Shown here piece by piece: positions 7,525 through 16,900 of a DNA stretch of 36,212 nucleotides. Under the pieces are notes generated by a model that was given only the letters and a program-made list of their open reading frames with translations, was not told where the DNA came from and did no database searches. The first letter of the stretch is position 1; each line of letters opens with the position of its first letter. The stretch covers positions 1 to 36,212 of the forward strand of contig JAJYGR010000045.1 of NCBI GenBank assembly GCA_021790655.1, written 5' to 3'. Source of the stretch: Acidobacteriota bacterium (GTDB taxonomy: Bacteria > Acidobacteriota > Terriglobia > Terriglobales > Acidobacteriaceae). A program made the translations under genes and the position numbers.

Positions 7525-8791
7525 AGTTCTCCTCATTTGGCTGCACTGCAAGCACCGTTACCTTATGGAGAAGGATCAGCGCATAAATTCCCATGATGAC
7601 CGTGCCAAGCAGCAGGCCATCGACGTGGAACATTTTCCCCAGCTCCCCCGCCAGCAGCGAGCCGCCAATCGCACCCAAACTCAGCAGAACGGAGTAGAGG
7701 CCCATGGCAGCGCCTTTTCCCGTGCCCGTGCCAAGGGACTGCGCCAGCCATGCAAGCGCCGCGGGAGTAAAACCGCTCTCTACCATAATCAGCAGAGCAG
7801 TGACCGCTGTGATAGACCCGCGCACAGAAGGAGCCATATTGCCCGAATGGTTGATCGCGAAAAGTCCTAAGCAGACAGGCAACATGGCGAGGAGCGATAG
7901 GCGCATGGCAGAGCGAATCTTCATGTGGGGGAGAACAAAACTCCATCCACTGACGCCGATGCCGAAGACGATGGAGTAGCCAAGCAGAAGCCAGCCGACA
8001 TGCGTCGGATTCTCCGCGAAGATTCCATCCAGATATTGGGAGCCGTGCGACTTCTGTGTCAACAGAAATGGAAGCGTTGGTCCGAGCCAAAGCCCAACCA
8101 CAGCGTTCACGCACAGCCAGACCGGGGCCAGAGACCGTACAGAGGGACTTTTTAGAGCGCGCAGCAGTCCTGCGAATGCGGCCTGCGAACCATGACTCCT
8201 GCTGCCGTTCGCGCCAAAAAACAGCAGGATCGCACAGAGAAGATACGCAACGGCCACCAGGCCGAATGCGTGGAGATGAAAGCGTTGCCAGAATTCGCTC
8301 CCCATTAGTCCACCAAGCGCCAGTCCTGCCAGCAGAGAAAGCTCGAAGAAGCTCATCACACGAGCGCGCAGGCCAGGTTCATGGACAGTGGAATCCGCAA
8401 GGTAAGCCAGCAGTGGAGGAGTCACAGCGGCCACGCCAATCCCTTCCAGCGTTCTGCTCAGGAAAAATATCTCGACACGCGTGCTGAGGGCAAAGAGTTG
8501 CACAGCCAGCGCGCCGATCATGGCTCCAGTCCCCATCAACCAGCGTGGCGAGATGGCGTCGGAAGCCATGCCAAACGGAATCGAAAATAGCAGCTCCGCT
8601 GCGAAAGAGACGGCGCCCAGTGTCCCCAGCAGGCGAGCATTTATCGGGAAACCGTGCCCGCTCAGATTTGCTAGGTAGATACCGATGAGAACGCCGCTGG
8701 CGCTGCTCGCAATCCGCAGAATGGCGTGTGCGAAGATCGTGACTGCCAATCGGTCTGGGCGTTGGTGCATTCGCAGGTTTGAGTCCTTCAT
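7505..8791 (-). CDS. MFS transporter of unknown substrate
   Basis: 428 residues from the ATG at 8791; an internal ATG at 8770 is possible. Twelve hydrophobic segments and the MFS loop 2-3-like GMASDAISPRWLMGTG are visible, together with the typical GIGVAAVTPPLLAYLAD helix. The proposed ECF promoter places the transcription start at or next to the ATG at 8791, so the message may be leaderless. Overlap with the downstream flavin reductase and divergence from the Tes-like/methyltransferase pair suggest a shared pathway, possibly export of a modified product. The substrate cannot be read from sequence. Confidence 0.85.
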   Translation of the reverse strand: MKDSNLRMHQRPDRLAVTIFAHAILRIASSASGVLIGIYLANLSGHGFPINARLLGTLGAVSFAAELLFSIPFGMASDAISPRWLMGTGAMIGALAVQLFALSTRVEIFFLSRTLEGIGVAAVTPPLLAYLADSTVHEPGLRARVMSFFELSLLAGLALGGLMGSEFWQRFHLHAFGLVAVAYLLCAILLFFGANGSRSHGSQAAFAGLLRALKSPSVRSLAPVWLCVNAVVGLWLGPTLPFLLTQKSHGSQYLDGIFAENPTHVGWLLLGYSIVFGIGVSGWSFVLPHMKIRSAMRLSLLAMLPVCLGLFAINHSGNMAPSVRGSITAVTALLIMVESGFTPAALAWLAQSLGTGTGKGAAMGLYSVLLSLGAIGGSLLAGELGKMFHVDGLLLGTVIMGIYALILLHKVTVLAVQPNEENYEHAGI

Positions 8792-8797
8792 GCCATA

Positions 8798-8823
8798 GGA
8801 TGTTTGAGCACGCGAAACGTTAC
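8798..8823 (-). promoter_or_regulatory. Putative ECF promoter of the MFS/flavin reductase pair
   Basis: Minus strand: GTAACG at 8823-8818, 16 bases, ATCC at 8801-8798. The expected start site, about 7 bases further on, coincides with the MFS ATG. The -35 is only 14 bases from that of the divergent radical SAM promoter. Confidence 0.6.
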
Positions 8824-8837
8824 CAAACTCGGTGCTT

Positions 8838-8863
8838 GTAACTTTATCTTGCTTTGGGAATCC
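8838..8863 (+). promoter_or_regulatory. Putative ECF promoter of the Tes-like/methyltransferase pair
   Basis: GTAACT at 8838-8843, 16 bases, ATCC at 8860-8863. A leader of about 40 bases would precede the GTG start at 8912. Same pattern and spacing as the other four sites. Confidence 0.65.
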
Positions 8864-8911
8864 TTGAATTGCGGGTTCTTTGGGTTGATCGTATAACCCT
8901 GGGGCCGTACA

Positions 8912-10531
8912 GTGAACACAATAGGAAGGGTGGCTTCCTTGGAAACCCCGAACGTAGAAACCTTGAACTGCAAACTCCATGCCAATGATCCATCGCAATC
9001 GCAAGTCAAGAAAGACGCCGACTACGTTTTCTACGAACTGACCCGCAGCATCTGTCCGCAGTGCAGACAAGTGATCGATGCGAAGATCCTGCTGCGCGAC
9101 AACAAGGTGTACATGGCCAAGCGGTGTCCGGAGTGCGGTCCGTTTGAGGGGCTAGTCTATGGAGACGCAGAGGCCTACACGAACTTCGGCAAATTCAATA
9201 AGCCGGGAACGATTCCGCTGGCCTATGGCACGGAGATCAAAGACGGCTGCCCATTGGATTGCGGCCTGTGTCCGGATCATCAACAGCACACCTGTCTGGG
9301 CATCATTGAGGTCAACAGCGCCTGCAATATGGATTGTCCGCTGTGCTTCGCCGATGCGCGGCCTGGTTTCAGCTTGACGATGGAAGAAGTGGAGGCGATG
9401 CTGGACGATTTTGTTCGCACCGAAGGCAGCCCGGAGGTGGTCCAGTTCTCCGGGGGCGAGCCGACCATCCATCCGCAGATCATCGATTTTGTGAAGGCTG
9501 CTCACGGTCGCGGCATTCCGTTCGTCATGGTCAATACCAACGGTAAGCGCATCGCACATGATGATCGCTTTCTCGAACAACTCAACGAGGTGCGTCCCTC
9601 TCTCTACTTCCAGTTCGATGGCTTTGAGCGCGAGACCTACCGCATTATTCGCGGAGAGCCGGACATATTGGAAGAAAAGCTGCGCGCACTCGATCGGCTC
9701 GCCTCGATTGGCCTCAACGTGACACTTGTCCCAGCGATTGAGCGCGGCGTGAACGACCATGAGGTCGGAAAGATCGTTGAATTTGCTATCAGACACCCTG
9801 CGGTCCGCGGCATCAATTTTCAGCCAGCGTTTCACGCGGGCCGCCACATGCAGCATGATCCGATGCAGCGAATCACTATCCCAGACATTCTCAGGATGAT
9901 TGAACAGCAAACATCCGGCAAGTTTGTCGTCAGCGACTTCATTCCTGTTCCTTGCTGCTTTCCTACCTGCAACTCCGTTACTTACGCCTTCATCGACGGT
10001 GAACAGGTGACTCCGCTTTCGCGCATCGTGAATGTCTATGAGTATCTCGACTACATCACCAATCGAGTGATGCCGGATTTCAGCCTGGAGATCAAGAAGG
10101 CGCTCGAAGGACTCTGGTCGTCCTCGTCGGTCTCCGGTTCGCAGAAGTCGGCGGAGCAGTTTGCCGTCTCCTGTCAGGCGTGCGGACTGCCGGAGAGCTT
10201 GACTGTCGGCGACATTGCCAACAATATGCTGATGATTATGTTGCAGGACTTCATGGATCCGTGGACCTTCAACCAGAAGAACCTGATGAAGTGCTGCAAA
10301 GAGTTTCTGCTGCCTGGCGGTAAGCAAGTACCCTTCTGCGCCTACAACACGATTGGCTACCGGGAGCAGGCCCGCGCACAACTGGAAGCCATGGAACCCG
10401 AGCGCAAGCAGGCGCGCCGCGATGGACGGCCATATGAACTGAAACCCATTGTCTTCGATCTCAAGACAGGGATACCTCGCAAGGAAACGAGTACCCTACA
10501 ACAGATCGAGCAGAAGAACGGATCACATTAA
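8912..10531 (+). CDS. Tes-like radical SAM protein (tetraether lipid synthase family)
   Basis: 539 residues from a GTG at 8912 (no ATG in a better place; the first 35 residues may be non-family). Order of motifs: a rubredoxin-like pair SICPQC...KRCPECG (C48, C51, C72, C75), an extra cluster GCPLDCGLCPDH (C113, C117, C120), the radical SAM CNMDCPLC (C138, C142, C145), FSGGEPT (about 180), and C-terminal cysteines in PCCFPTC, SCQACG and KCCKEF. This layout matches archaeal Tes, which joins lipid tails by radical C-C coupling, and its bacterial homologues. In Acidobacteriota such homologues have been discussed for membrane-spanning lipids. Here it is paired with a methyltransferase inside a metal/redox cluster, so a lipid role is plausible but not certain. 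Confidence 0.8.
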   Translation: MNTIGRVASLETPNVETLNCKLHANDPSQSQVKKDADYVFYELTRSICPQCRQVIDAKILLRDNKVYMAKRCPECGPFEGLVYGDAEAYTNFGKFNKPGTIPLAYGTEIKDGCPLDCGLCPDHQQHTCLGIIEVNSACNMDCPLCFADARPGFSLTMEEVEAMLDDFVRTEGSPEVVQFSGGEPTIHPQIIDFVKAAHGRGIPFVMVNTNGKRIAHDDRFLEQLNEVRPSLYFQFDGFERETYRIIRGEPDILEEKLRALDRLASIGLNVTLVPAIERGVNDHEVGKIVEFAIRHPAVRGINFQPAFHAGRHMQHDPMQRITIPDILRMIEQQTSGKFVVSDFIPVPCCFPTCNSVTYAFIDGEQVTPLSRIVNVYEYLDYITNRVMPDFSLEIKKALEGLWSSSSVSGSQKSAEQFAVSCQACGLPESLTVGDIANNMLMIMLQDFMDPWTFNQKNLMKCCKEFLLPGGKQVPFCAYNTIGYREQARAQLEAMEPERKQARRDGRPYELKPIVFDLKTGIPRKETSTLQQIEQKNGSH

Positions 10532-10540
10532 AGAGTGCGC

Positions 10541-11323
10541 ATGGAAGAGCAAAGCGTCAAACAGTGCTGCGCCGCTTTTTATGGAAGCGATTTTGCACGC
10601 CTCTTGCTGGGAGACAGCTTTCATCCAGGTGGCACGGAACTCACGCATCACCTGGGCGCGTTACTCGGGCTAACGACTGCTTCCAGCGTGCTCGACGTTG
10701 CCTCAGGCCGCGGCACCAGCGCGTTCCATCTCGCAGAGTCCTTCGGCTGCCACGTTACTGGCGTTGACCTGAGCAAAGAAAACGTGCGCTTTTCCGCAGA
10801 GGAAGCCCGCCGGCGGGGATTGAACCAGCAGATCAGCTTCCAATTCGGCGATGCGGAACGCCTGCCGTTTGCCAGCAACACTTTCGACGCCATAGTCTGC
10901 GAGTGCGCTTTCTGCACCTTCCCCAGCAAACAGATTGCCGCCAGCGAGTTCTATCGGGTGCTCAAACCGGGAGGATTGCTGGGTCTCAGCGACCTGACGC
11001 GAATGGAAGCAGCCCTTCCTGATCTGGAAGGACTGCTGGCCTGGATCGCCTGTATCGGGGATGCGCTGCCGGTCGAACATTACATTAAAATCTTGCGTGC
11101 AGCTGGATTGCAACTGAAGGCTGTTGAAGATCAAGGCCATGCCTTAACAGAAATGGTGCGGCAAATTCAGGGAAAATTGCTGGGAGCTGAGATCCTGTCC
11201 AAGCTGAAAAAGATTGAACTTCCCGGCGTGGACTTTGCCACGGCGAAGCAATTCGCCCAAACCGCGCTGCAGGCCACGCGCACGGAAAAGCTAGGCTATA
11301 GCGTCATTGTTTCGAGAAAGTGA
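10541..11323 (+). CDS. Class I SAM-dependent methyltransferase, Cys-rich, ArsM/UbiE-like
   Basis: 260 residues from the ATG at 10541, 9 bases after the Tes-like stop. SAM motif I is VLDVASGRGTSAFHLA, the acidic loop VTGVDLS and the motif around GDAERLPFASNTFDAIV. Cysteines are unusual: CC at 9-10 (KQCCAAFYGSD) and CECAFCTFP (C120, C122, C125). The latter occupies the place where ArsM has a substrate-binding Cys loop (NCV-type), so a soft metalloid or thiol substrate is possible. A lipid or quinone substrate is equally open. Certainly co-transcribed with the radical SAM gene. Confidence 0.75.
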   Translation: MEEQSVKQCCAAFYGSDFARLLLGDSFHPGGTELTHHLGALLGLTTASSVLDVASGRGTSAFHLAESFGCHVTGVDLSKENVRFSAEEARRRGLNQQISFQFGDAERLPFASNTFDAIVCECAFCTFPSKQIAASEFYRVLKPGGLLGLSDLTRMEAALPDLEGLLAWIACIGDALPVEHYIKILRAAGLQLKAVEDQGHALTEMVRQIQGKLLGAEILSKLKKIELPGVDFATAKQFAQTALQATRTEKLGYSVIVSRK

Positions 11324-11350
11324 TCCTCGAATACAGGCAGACCGTTACGT

Positions 11351-12712
11351 TCAAGGCACCGGAGCAGTTCCGGCAGAAACATTCTCCCCGGTCGCAAACT
11401 CCAGATTCGCCAGCATTGCCCGGTAGTCGATGCCGGCTTGGGTAGCTTGCTCGCCCGCCCTGGATAGATGCACCTGCGCCTGCATCACATCGTAGGCGGA
11501 GATCAGATGGGCAGCGTAACGTGCCTTTGCCAGATGAAGGGCCTGTTCCGCGGCGGAACGCTCTTGGGTGAGAGCACGTACCTGCGCCTGTTTATCGGCA
11601 AGTCCGTAATACGATCGACTTACTTCAAGTTCGACCTGTTGCCTCAGCAGGTTGTTGTCGGCCTGGGCCGCATCCACCTCAGCCAGGGCTTCCACGCGCT
11701 CCGCCTTCAGGCGTCCTCCGGTATACACCGGCATCTGGACGCCAACGGCGCCCACTCCATGCTGCTGGTCAGGCTTGACGGTTGAGTCGTTGAAACGTCC
11801 GCCCCCGCCGGCGGCAAAACCGTTCACCGTGGGCCGACTCTGTGCGCGGGCCAACGCCAGGTCTTCACGTAGGGCCTGCACCGTAAGGGAAGATGCCTTC
11901 ATCTCCGGTCTTGTGCGCAATGCGGTTGCGATCTCGTTGGGCAAAGGCGGTATACCGGTCTGTACCGTAGCCGGCATCAACAGGACTGGCTCAACGGAGG
12001 TCTCTTCTGTCCCCATTGCGGTATCGAGCGCCGAATACGCAGCATGCAGCGCCTCTGTTGTATGCACCCGATTGCCGTGCGCCCTGGCCAGGTCTGCCTC
12101 GGCCTCAACCACGTCATGTTTTGAGGCAAGTTTTGCCTCATAGTAAGCGGACGTGCGCCGCACCTTCGTTTCCTCAGCCTGTTCGGTTACGTGCGCAAGC
12201 TGGTCTAGATTGGTCGCGGCAATCGTGAGCAGATAGGCCTGCGTCACAGCAAGAACAATACGCCGGTCCTCGGCCTGCTTCTGAACTACTGTAGCCTGTG
12301 CCCTCAGTTTTGCGGCGGCCAAGGCGTGATGGATGCGTCCGAAGTCGAAGATCGCCTCCGATAAATTCAGCGAGCCTGCAAAATTGCGATAGAACGGGGA
12401 CGCTGGAAAACCCGTCAGGTCGAGCGCGTTCGTCGCGCCCGAGAGGCCCGCTTTGGCAATCCCCGACACCGACAGCTGGGGATAATACGCCGCGCGTACT
12501 TCGCGTACCTTCGCCTCCGTCTCCTGCTCCCTGGCCTCGGCCTTTTGTAGAGACGGCTGGTGTTCGAGGGCCGTCGCAATCGCCTGCGGAAGCGTCAGGG
12601 TGTTTTTCGTGGGCACAACAGTCTGCGGTCCAATTCCTTGCGCAAACACGTTGAGCGCGAAGACAGAGAAGACAGAAAAGATCAGCGGTAGATAGATAGA
12701 AGAAATTCGCAT
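11351..12712 (-). CDS. TolC-family outer membrane efflux protein
   Basis: 453 residues from the ATG at 12712 with a signal peptide ending at NVFAQG. Two TolC-type repeats are visible (LTLPQAIATALEHQPSLQKAEA and the later EIATALRTRPEMKASS), with long alpha-helical coiled-coil stretches rich in Ala/Gln/Arg. It forms the outer-membrane tunnel for the RND pump encoded just upstream: the adaptor stop at 12714 touches this start. GGAAG lies about 9 bases before the ATG. Confidence 0.9.
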   Translation of the reverse strand: MRISSIYLPLIFSVFSVFALNVFAQGIGPQTVVPTKNTLTLPQAIATALEHQPSLQKAEAREQETEAKVREVRAAYYPQLSVSGIAKAGLSGATNALDLTGFPASPFYRNFAGSLNLSEAIFDFGRIHHALAAAKLRAQATVVQKQAEDRRIVLAVTQAYLLTIAATNLDQLAHVTEQAEETKVRRTSAYYEAKLASKHDVVEAEADLARAHGNRVHTTEALHAAYSALDTAMGTEETSVEPVLLMPATVQTGIPPLPNEIATALRTRPEMKASSLTVQALREDLALARAQSRPTVNGFAAGGGGRFNDSTVKPDQQHGVGAVGVQMPVYTGGRLKAERVEALAEVDAAQADNNLLRQQVELEVSRSYYGLADKQAQVRALTQERSAAEQALHLAKARYAAHLISAYDVMQAQVHLSRAGEQATQAGIDYRAMLANLEFATGENVSAGTAPVP

Positions 12713-12713
12713 G

Positions 12714-13931
12714 CTACTGACTTCCATCCTGTTGATCGTTATTTGCCTGCACAGCCATACCGTTTGCCAGGCTTTCACTGGTGCCGACGACTACATCGTC
12801 CGACCTCGATAAGCCGTTGACGCTTACATGAATGCCGTCATCGGATAAAGGAGTTACAAAGACCTGATATGCCTTGCCGTTACGGATCACATAGACGTAA
12901 TTGCTGTGGTTCTCGCTTGCCTTCGTCACGCTTTGGCCGGGCAGTACCTGATGCAGCGCTGCGGATGGAAGGACCACGGAGCCGGCGAGTATATGAAGCC
13001 TGGCTGTGGCGCTGCCGAACATTCCTGCTTGGAGCGTTTCTTTGGGGTTGGGCAGGTCGATCTCTGCGCGCATGGTGCGACTTTGCGGGTCAATCGCCCC
13101 GGCGAAGCGAGTGATGGTCCCGGAGAACACAAGCCCAGGCAGGGCGTCGAGTTGTATGGTTGCGGGTTCTCCGCGATCAACAAAGGAGACCTCCCGCTCC
13201 GGGATGGTCAGAAAGACTCGCACAACGTCAGTGTGTGAAACCGTGAACAGCGGCAAAGCGCCGGTGTTTGAACTGCTGAAGTTCTGGATCAGATCTCCCG
13301 GATTGACCGAGCGCTGGGTCACGATTCCGTTAAATGGAGCGCGAATCGTGGAGTATTGGAGCAGCGCTTCCAGCCTGCCGATTTGCGCCCTGGCACTGTC
13401 GACGCTCGCTTTCGCCAGTTGCAGGGCGCCGTGTGCCACCTGTGAATCGGTCGATGCTGTGTCCACGTCTTGTTGTGCCACAAAATCCGGATCGCTCTTC
13501 CGCACCTGCGCAAGCCGCTGGTAACTCAACTGCTTCAGATTATTGGACTGCTCGGCCTGTAGCTCGCTCGACTGGGCTTCCTCCAGCCGTGCCTTTGCGT
13601 CGGCCAGGCTCTGTTGCAATTCCGGAACCGCGATGTGCGCCATCACGTCTCCCTTGCGCACGCGAGAACCGATGTCTACCCGCATCCGGTCCATATATCC
13701 CGCCACCTGAGCATAAATGGGCGTCTCCTCCCAGGCCGAGACAGTCGCGGGAAGAGTTAGCGACTCATAGTTGTTTTGCAGCCTGGGATGCACCGTGGTC
13801 ACGGTCGGCAGCGCATCGGCGGCTGAGGAAGGAGCGTTATGGGGTACTCTTGTGGCGCGGAAGATCAGGATCGCTGCGGCCACCACCAGAACAGCGATCG
13901 GCACTAGGGCCGCTTTCAAGGTGCTCTTCAT
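12714..13931 (-). CDS. HlyD/AcrA-type RND periplasmic adaptor
   Basis: 405 residues with one N-terminal membrane anchor (ALVPIAVLVVAAAILIF), then the lipoyl/barrel-sandwich halves (PIYAQVAGYMDRMRVDIGSRVRKGD and STIRAPFNGIVTQRSVNPGD). They flank a Gln/Ala-rich hairpin, with beta-barrel segments after. It bridges the RND permease and TolC. Its ATG overlaps the permease stop by 4 bases. Confidence 0.92.
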   Translation of the reverse strand: MKSTLKAALVPIAVLVVAAAILIFRATRVPHNAPSSAADALPTVTTVHPRLQNNYESLTLPATVSAWEETPIYAQVAGYMDRMRVDIGSRVRKGDVMAHIAVPELQQSLADAKARLEEAQSSELQAEQSNNLKQLSYQRLAQVRKSDPDFVAQQDVDTASTDSQVAHGALQLAKASVDSARAQIGRLEALLQYSTIRAPFNGIVTQRSVNPGDLIQNFSSSNTGALPLFTVSHTDVVRVFLTIPEREVSFVDRGEPATIQLDALPGLVFSGTITRFAGAIDPQSRTMRAEIDLPNPKETLQAGMFGSATARLHILAGSVVLPSAALHQVLPGQSVTKASENHSNYVYVIRNGKAYQVFVTPLSDDGIHVSVNGLSRSDDVVVGTSESLANGMAVQANNDQQDGSQ

Positions 13932-16900
13932 TGTTCTCCCTCGACAGAGTGGTTTTGGTTCGATGCGTGAGGCCTCATCGTGATGTAGAGCAGAGGAACA
14001 ACGAACAGCGTCAGTAGAGTGGAGGCCGCCAGGCCTCCAACAACAGCGCGAGCGAGCGGCACATTGGCCTCAGCGCCCGGCGATAGGTCAAAAGCCATGG
14101 GCAGCAGGCCGGCAATCGCTGCGATGGAGGTCATCAGAATAGGCCGTAAACGGATGCTGCTCGCAGTCACGACGGCCTCTGTTACAGCCAGTCCTTCGCC
14201 CAGTTTCCGGTTGGTAAACTCGACCAGCAAAACGCTATTGGATACTGCAATGCCGACCATAAAGATGGTCCCCAGGTAGGACTGGATGTTGACCGTCGTT
14301 CCGGTAAGCAGCAGCATGACGATAACGCCGATGAGTCCCAGCGGCACCGCAATCAGAATGATGACGGGTTCGACGAAGGAGCGGAACTGCGCCACAAGCA
14401 GCAGGTAAACCAGTGCGATTGCCATCAACAGGCCAAAGCCCATCCCGCTGAATGACTCCCGCATGTTCGACGCTTCGCCCCTCATCACAATTCGGTAGCC
14501 GCTTGGGATCTGTATCTTGTCCAACCGACGCTGGATTTCCGCGGCTGTTGAGCCGATGTCGCGTCCGGAGACGTTGGCATAAACGTCTGTCACGCGGGCT
14601 ATGTTCCGATGGTCTACCTCGACCGGAGCTTCTCCGCGGCTGATGGTGGCCACGTTACGCAGCAGCGTTGGGTCATGCTTAAGAACATCCGTGCCCTTTG
14701 CGATCATGTCCGGATCGGTAATCGGGATGTCCTGGAGCGTCCCAATGGATTCGATTTTGCTCTCGGGATATTGCGCGCCCAGGAAATAGTGATTGCCGTT
14801 GTGGTCGTCCACCCAGAAGGCTGGCTGGAACGTCACACTCGAGTTCAGCGCGGTCAGGATGTTCTTGACCACGTCCGCAGCATTCAGGCCGAGATAGGCC
14901 GCCTTCACCCGGTCGATATGTATGTCCAGCCTCGGATAGTCCAGCTTTTGCTGCACTCGCACGTCCACCGTGCCGCCTGTGGCCTCGACGGCCTTCTTTG
15001 CCTCTTGGGCCAGTCCCTGCGCTGTTTCAAGACTGTTGCCAATGACCTGCACGTCGATGGGCGACGGCAGCCCACCGTTAAGCGCGGAAGAAAGCAGCCC
15101 TCCTGTGTCAAAAGCGAAGCTGACGCCGGGAAACTCCTGGGGCAATATCCGGCGAAGACGCCGCACATAGGCTTGAGACGCAACGGTATGGTCCTTGTTT
15201 AACTGAACGGCAAAGAAGGCGTCCATCGGCCCCGAGTTCGGCGTGTAAGCAGCCGGCCAGTCATACAGGATGCCTATATTGGTTACGATCGTATTGAGAT
15301 CATGCGCCGGGATCGCTTTGCGCAATGCCTTTTCCACTCGGTAGGTTATCTGTTCGGTGTCTTCAATGCGGGTCCCGGAGGGGGCGCGCATCAGGATGGT
15401 GAACTGCCCGGCATCGACCTGTGGAAACAACTCCTTGCCCAGCAAGGGATACAGAAACAGCGCCAGCACAAAAATGCACGCGGAGCTGGCAAGGACCGGC
15501 CACCGGTAGTTGAGGGCCCACTCAAGGGTTTGCCGGTAGCGCTTCTCGATGAAGCTGGTTGACGCAGAAACTCGCCGCAAAACGCTGTCCCGATCAGCAT
15601 GCTTACTTTCCGGCTTCAGGAAACGCCGCGCGAAGACCGGCACCAGCATCATCGCAAGAACGTAAGATGCCGCCATGGCAAACGCGACCGCCAGCGCCAG
15701 CGGCTCGAAGAGGAACTTCCCCATACCCTTGAGAAAGATCACCGGGAGAAACACGATCATGGTCGTTAAGGTCGAAACAATCACGGGCATCGCGACCTCC
15801 TCCGCGCCATCTTTGGCAGCGACCAAGGAAGGTTTACCCATCTCCAGGTGCCGATTGATATTTTCGATGACCACAATGGCATCATCCACTAGTCTTCCCA
15901 CGGCCAGCGCCAGACCGCCCAGCGTCATGCTGTTGATGGTGTTGCCAGTGACAAACAATCCAATCACGGCAGCCAGTATCGACAATGGGATCGCGAGAAA
16001 CACCACGCCTGTCGATCGGATGCTGCCCAGAAACAGTAGCACCATCAGCCCCGCGAGGACCGCACCGAGAACTAGCTCCTTTTCAAGAGATCCCAGGGAC
16101 TGCCGGACATAGACTGACTGGTCGGCGATGATGTTCATGTTGATCCCGGCGGGAATGCGGGCCTTTAGGCGGGGAAAGGCGCTGCGGATACTATTTACCA
16201 CCTGGACGGTATTGGCCCCCGGCTGCCGGTAGATCGGAATATAGACCTCGCGCCTGCCGTTCACGTGAACGATATTGTTCTGTATCTCGAAGGAATCCTG
16301 CGCATAGCCGATGTCCTTGATGAAGACAGGGGCGCCGTTGACGATGTGCAAGGGGAAATTGTTGATCTCGTCGACTCGGGGAACCATCCCGTTGGCGGAG
16401 ATCAGATAATCCGTCTGGCCGATCTTTGCGTCTCCCGTAGGAATAAAGACGTTCCATTTGCGAAGCGCATTGGCGACATCCAAAGGCGACATGCCATGCG
16501 CTGCTAGCTTGATGGGATCGACATAGACGAGAATTCTGCGGATGCGTCCGCCAAAAACCGCAGGTGCGATTACTCCCTGAATGCCGCTGAGCATGTTGCG
16601 CACATTGAAGTATGCGACATCGTATAGCTGTGTTTGATCGAGAGTGTTGCTGGAAAGCGTCAGCAGCGCCAGCGGTATGCTTGCCGTCGGGTCATACGGC
16701 ATGACCATGGGAGGGATCGTGCCCGGCGGCAGATAGTACAGATCGGAGCTGGCCAGAGAGGAGACCTGAGCTAACGCCGCATTCGGATCGATATCGCTCC
16801 GGAAGTAATCGCGCACCACGCTCACTCCCGTCAGGCTTTTTGACTCCTGCCGCTCCACGCCATTTGCCTGCGAGGTCCACCGTTCAATTCGGTTGGTAGT

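Noticed and set aside
6820-7596. Plus-strand frame of 258 codons
   Set aside because: Antisense to the flavin reductase gene; composition is a shadow of the real gene.
8911-9010. Imperfect repeats around CCTTGAACTGC/CCTTGAATTGC considered as a regulatory repeat
   Set aside because: Only about 9 of 11 bases match, one copy lies inside the coding start, and no symmetry or spacing supports a binding site.
9152-10381. Minus-strand frame of 409 codons
   Set aside because: Entirely antisense to the Tes-like radical SAM gene, with no family features.
13334-14017. Plus-strand frame of 227 codons
   Set aside because: Antisense to the RND adaptor and permease ends; Arg/Pro-rich and without motifs.
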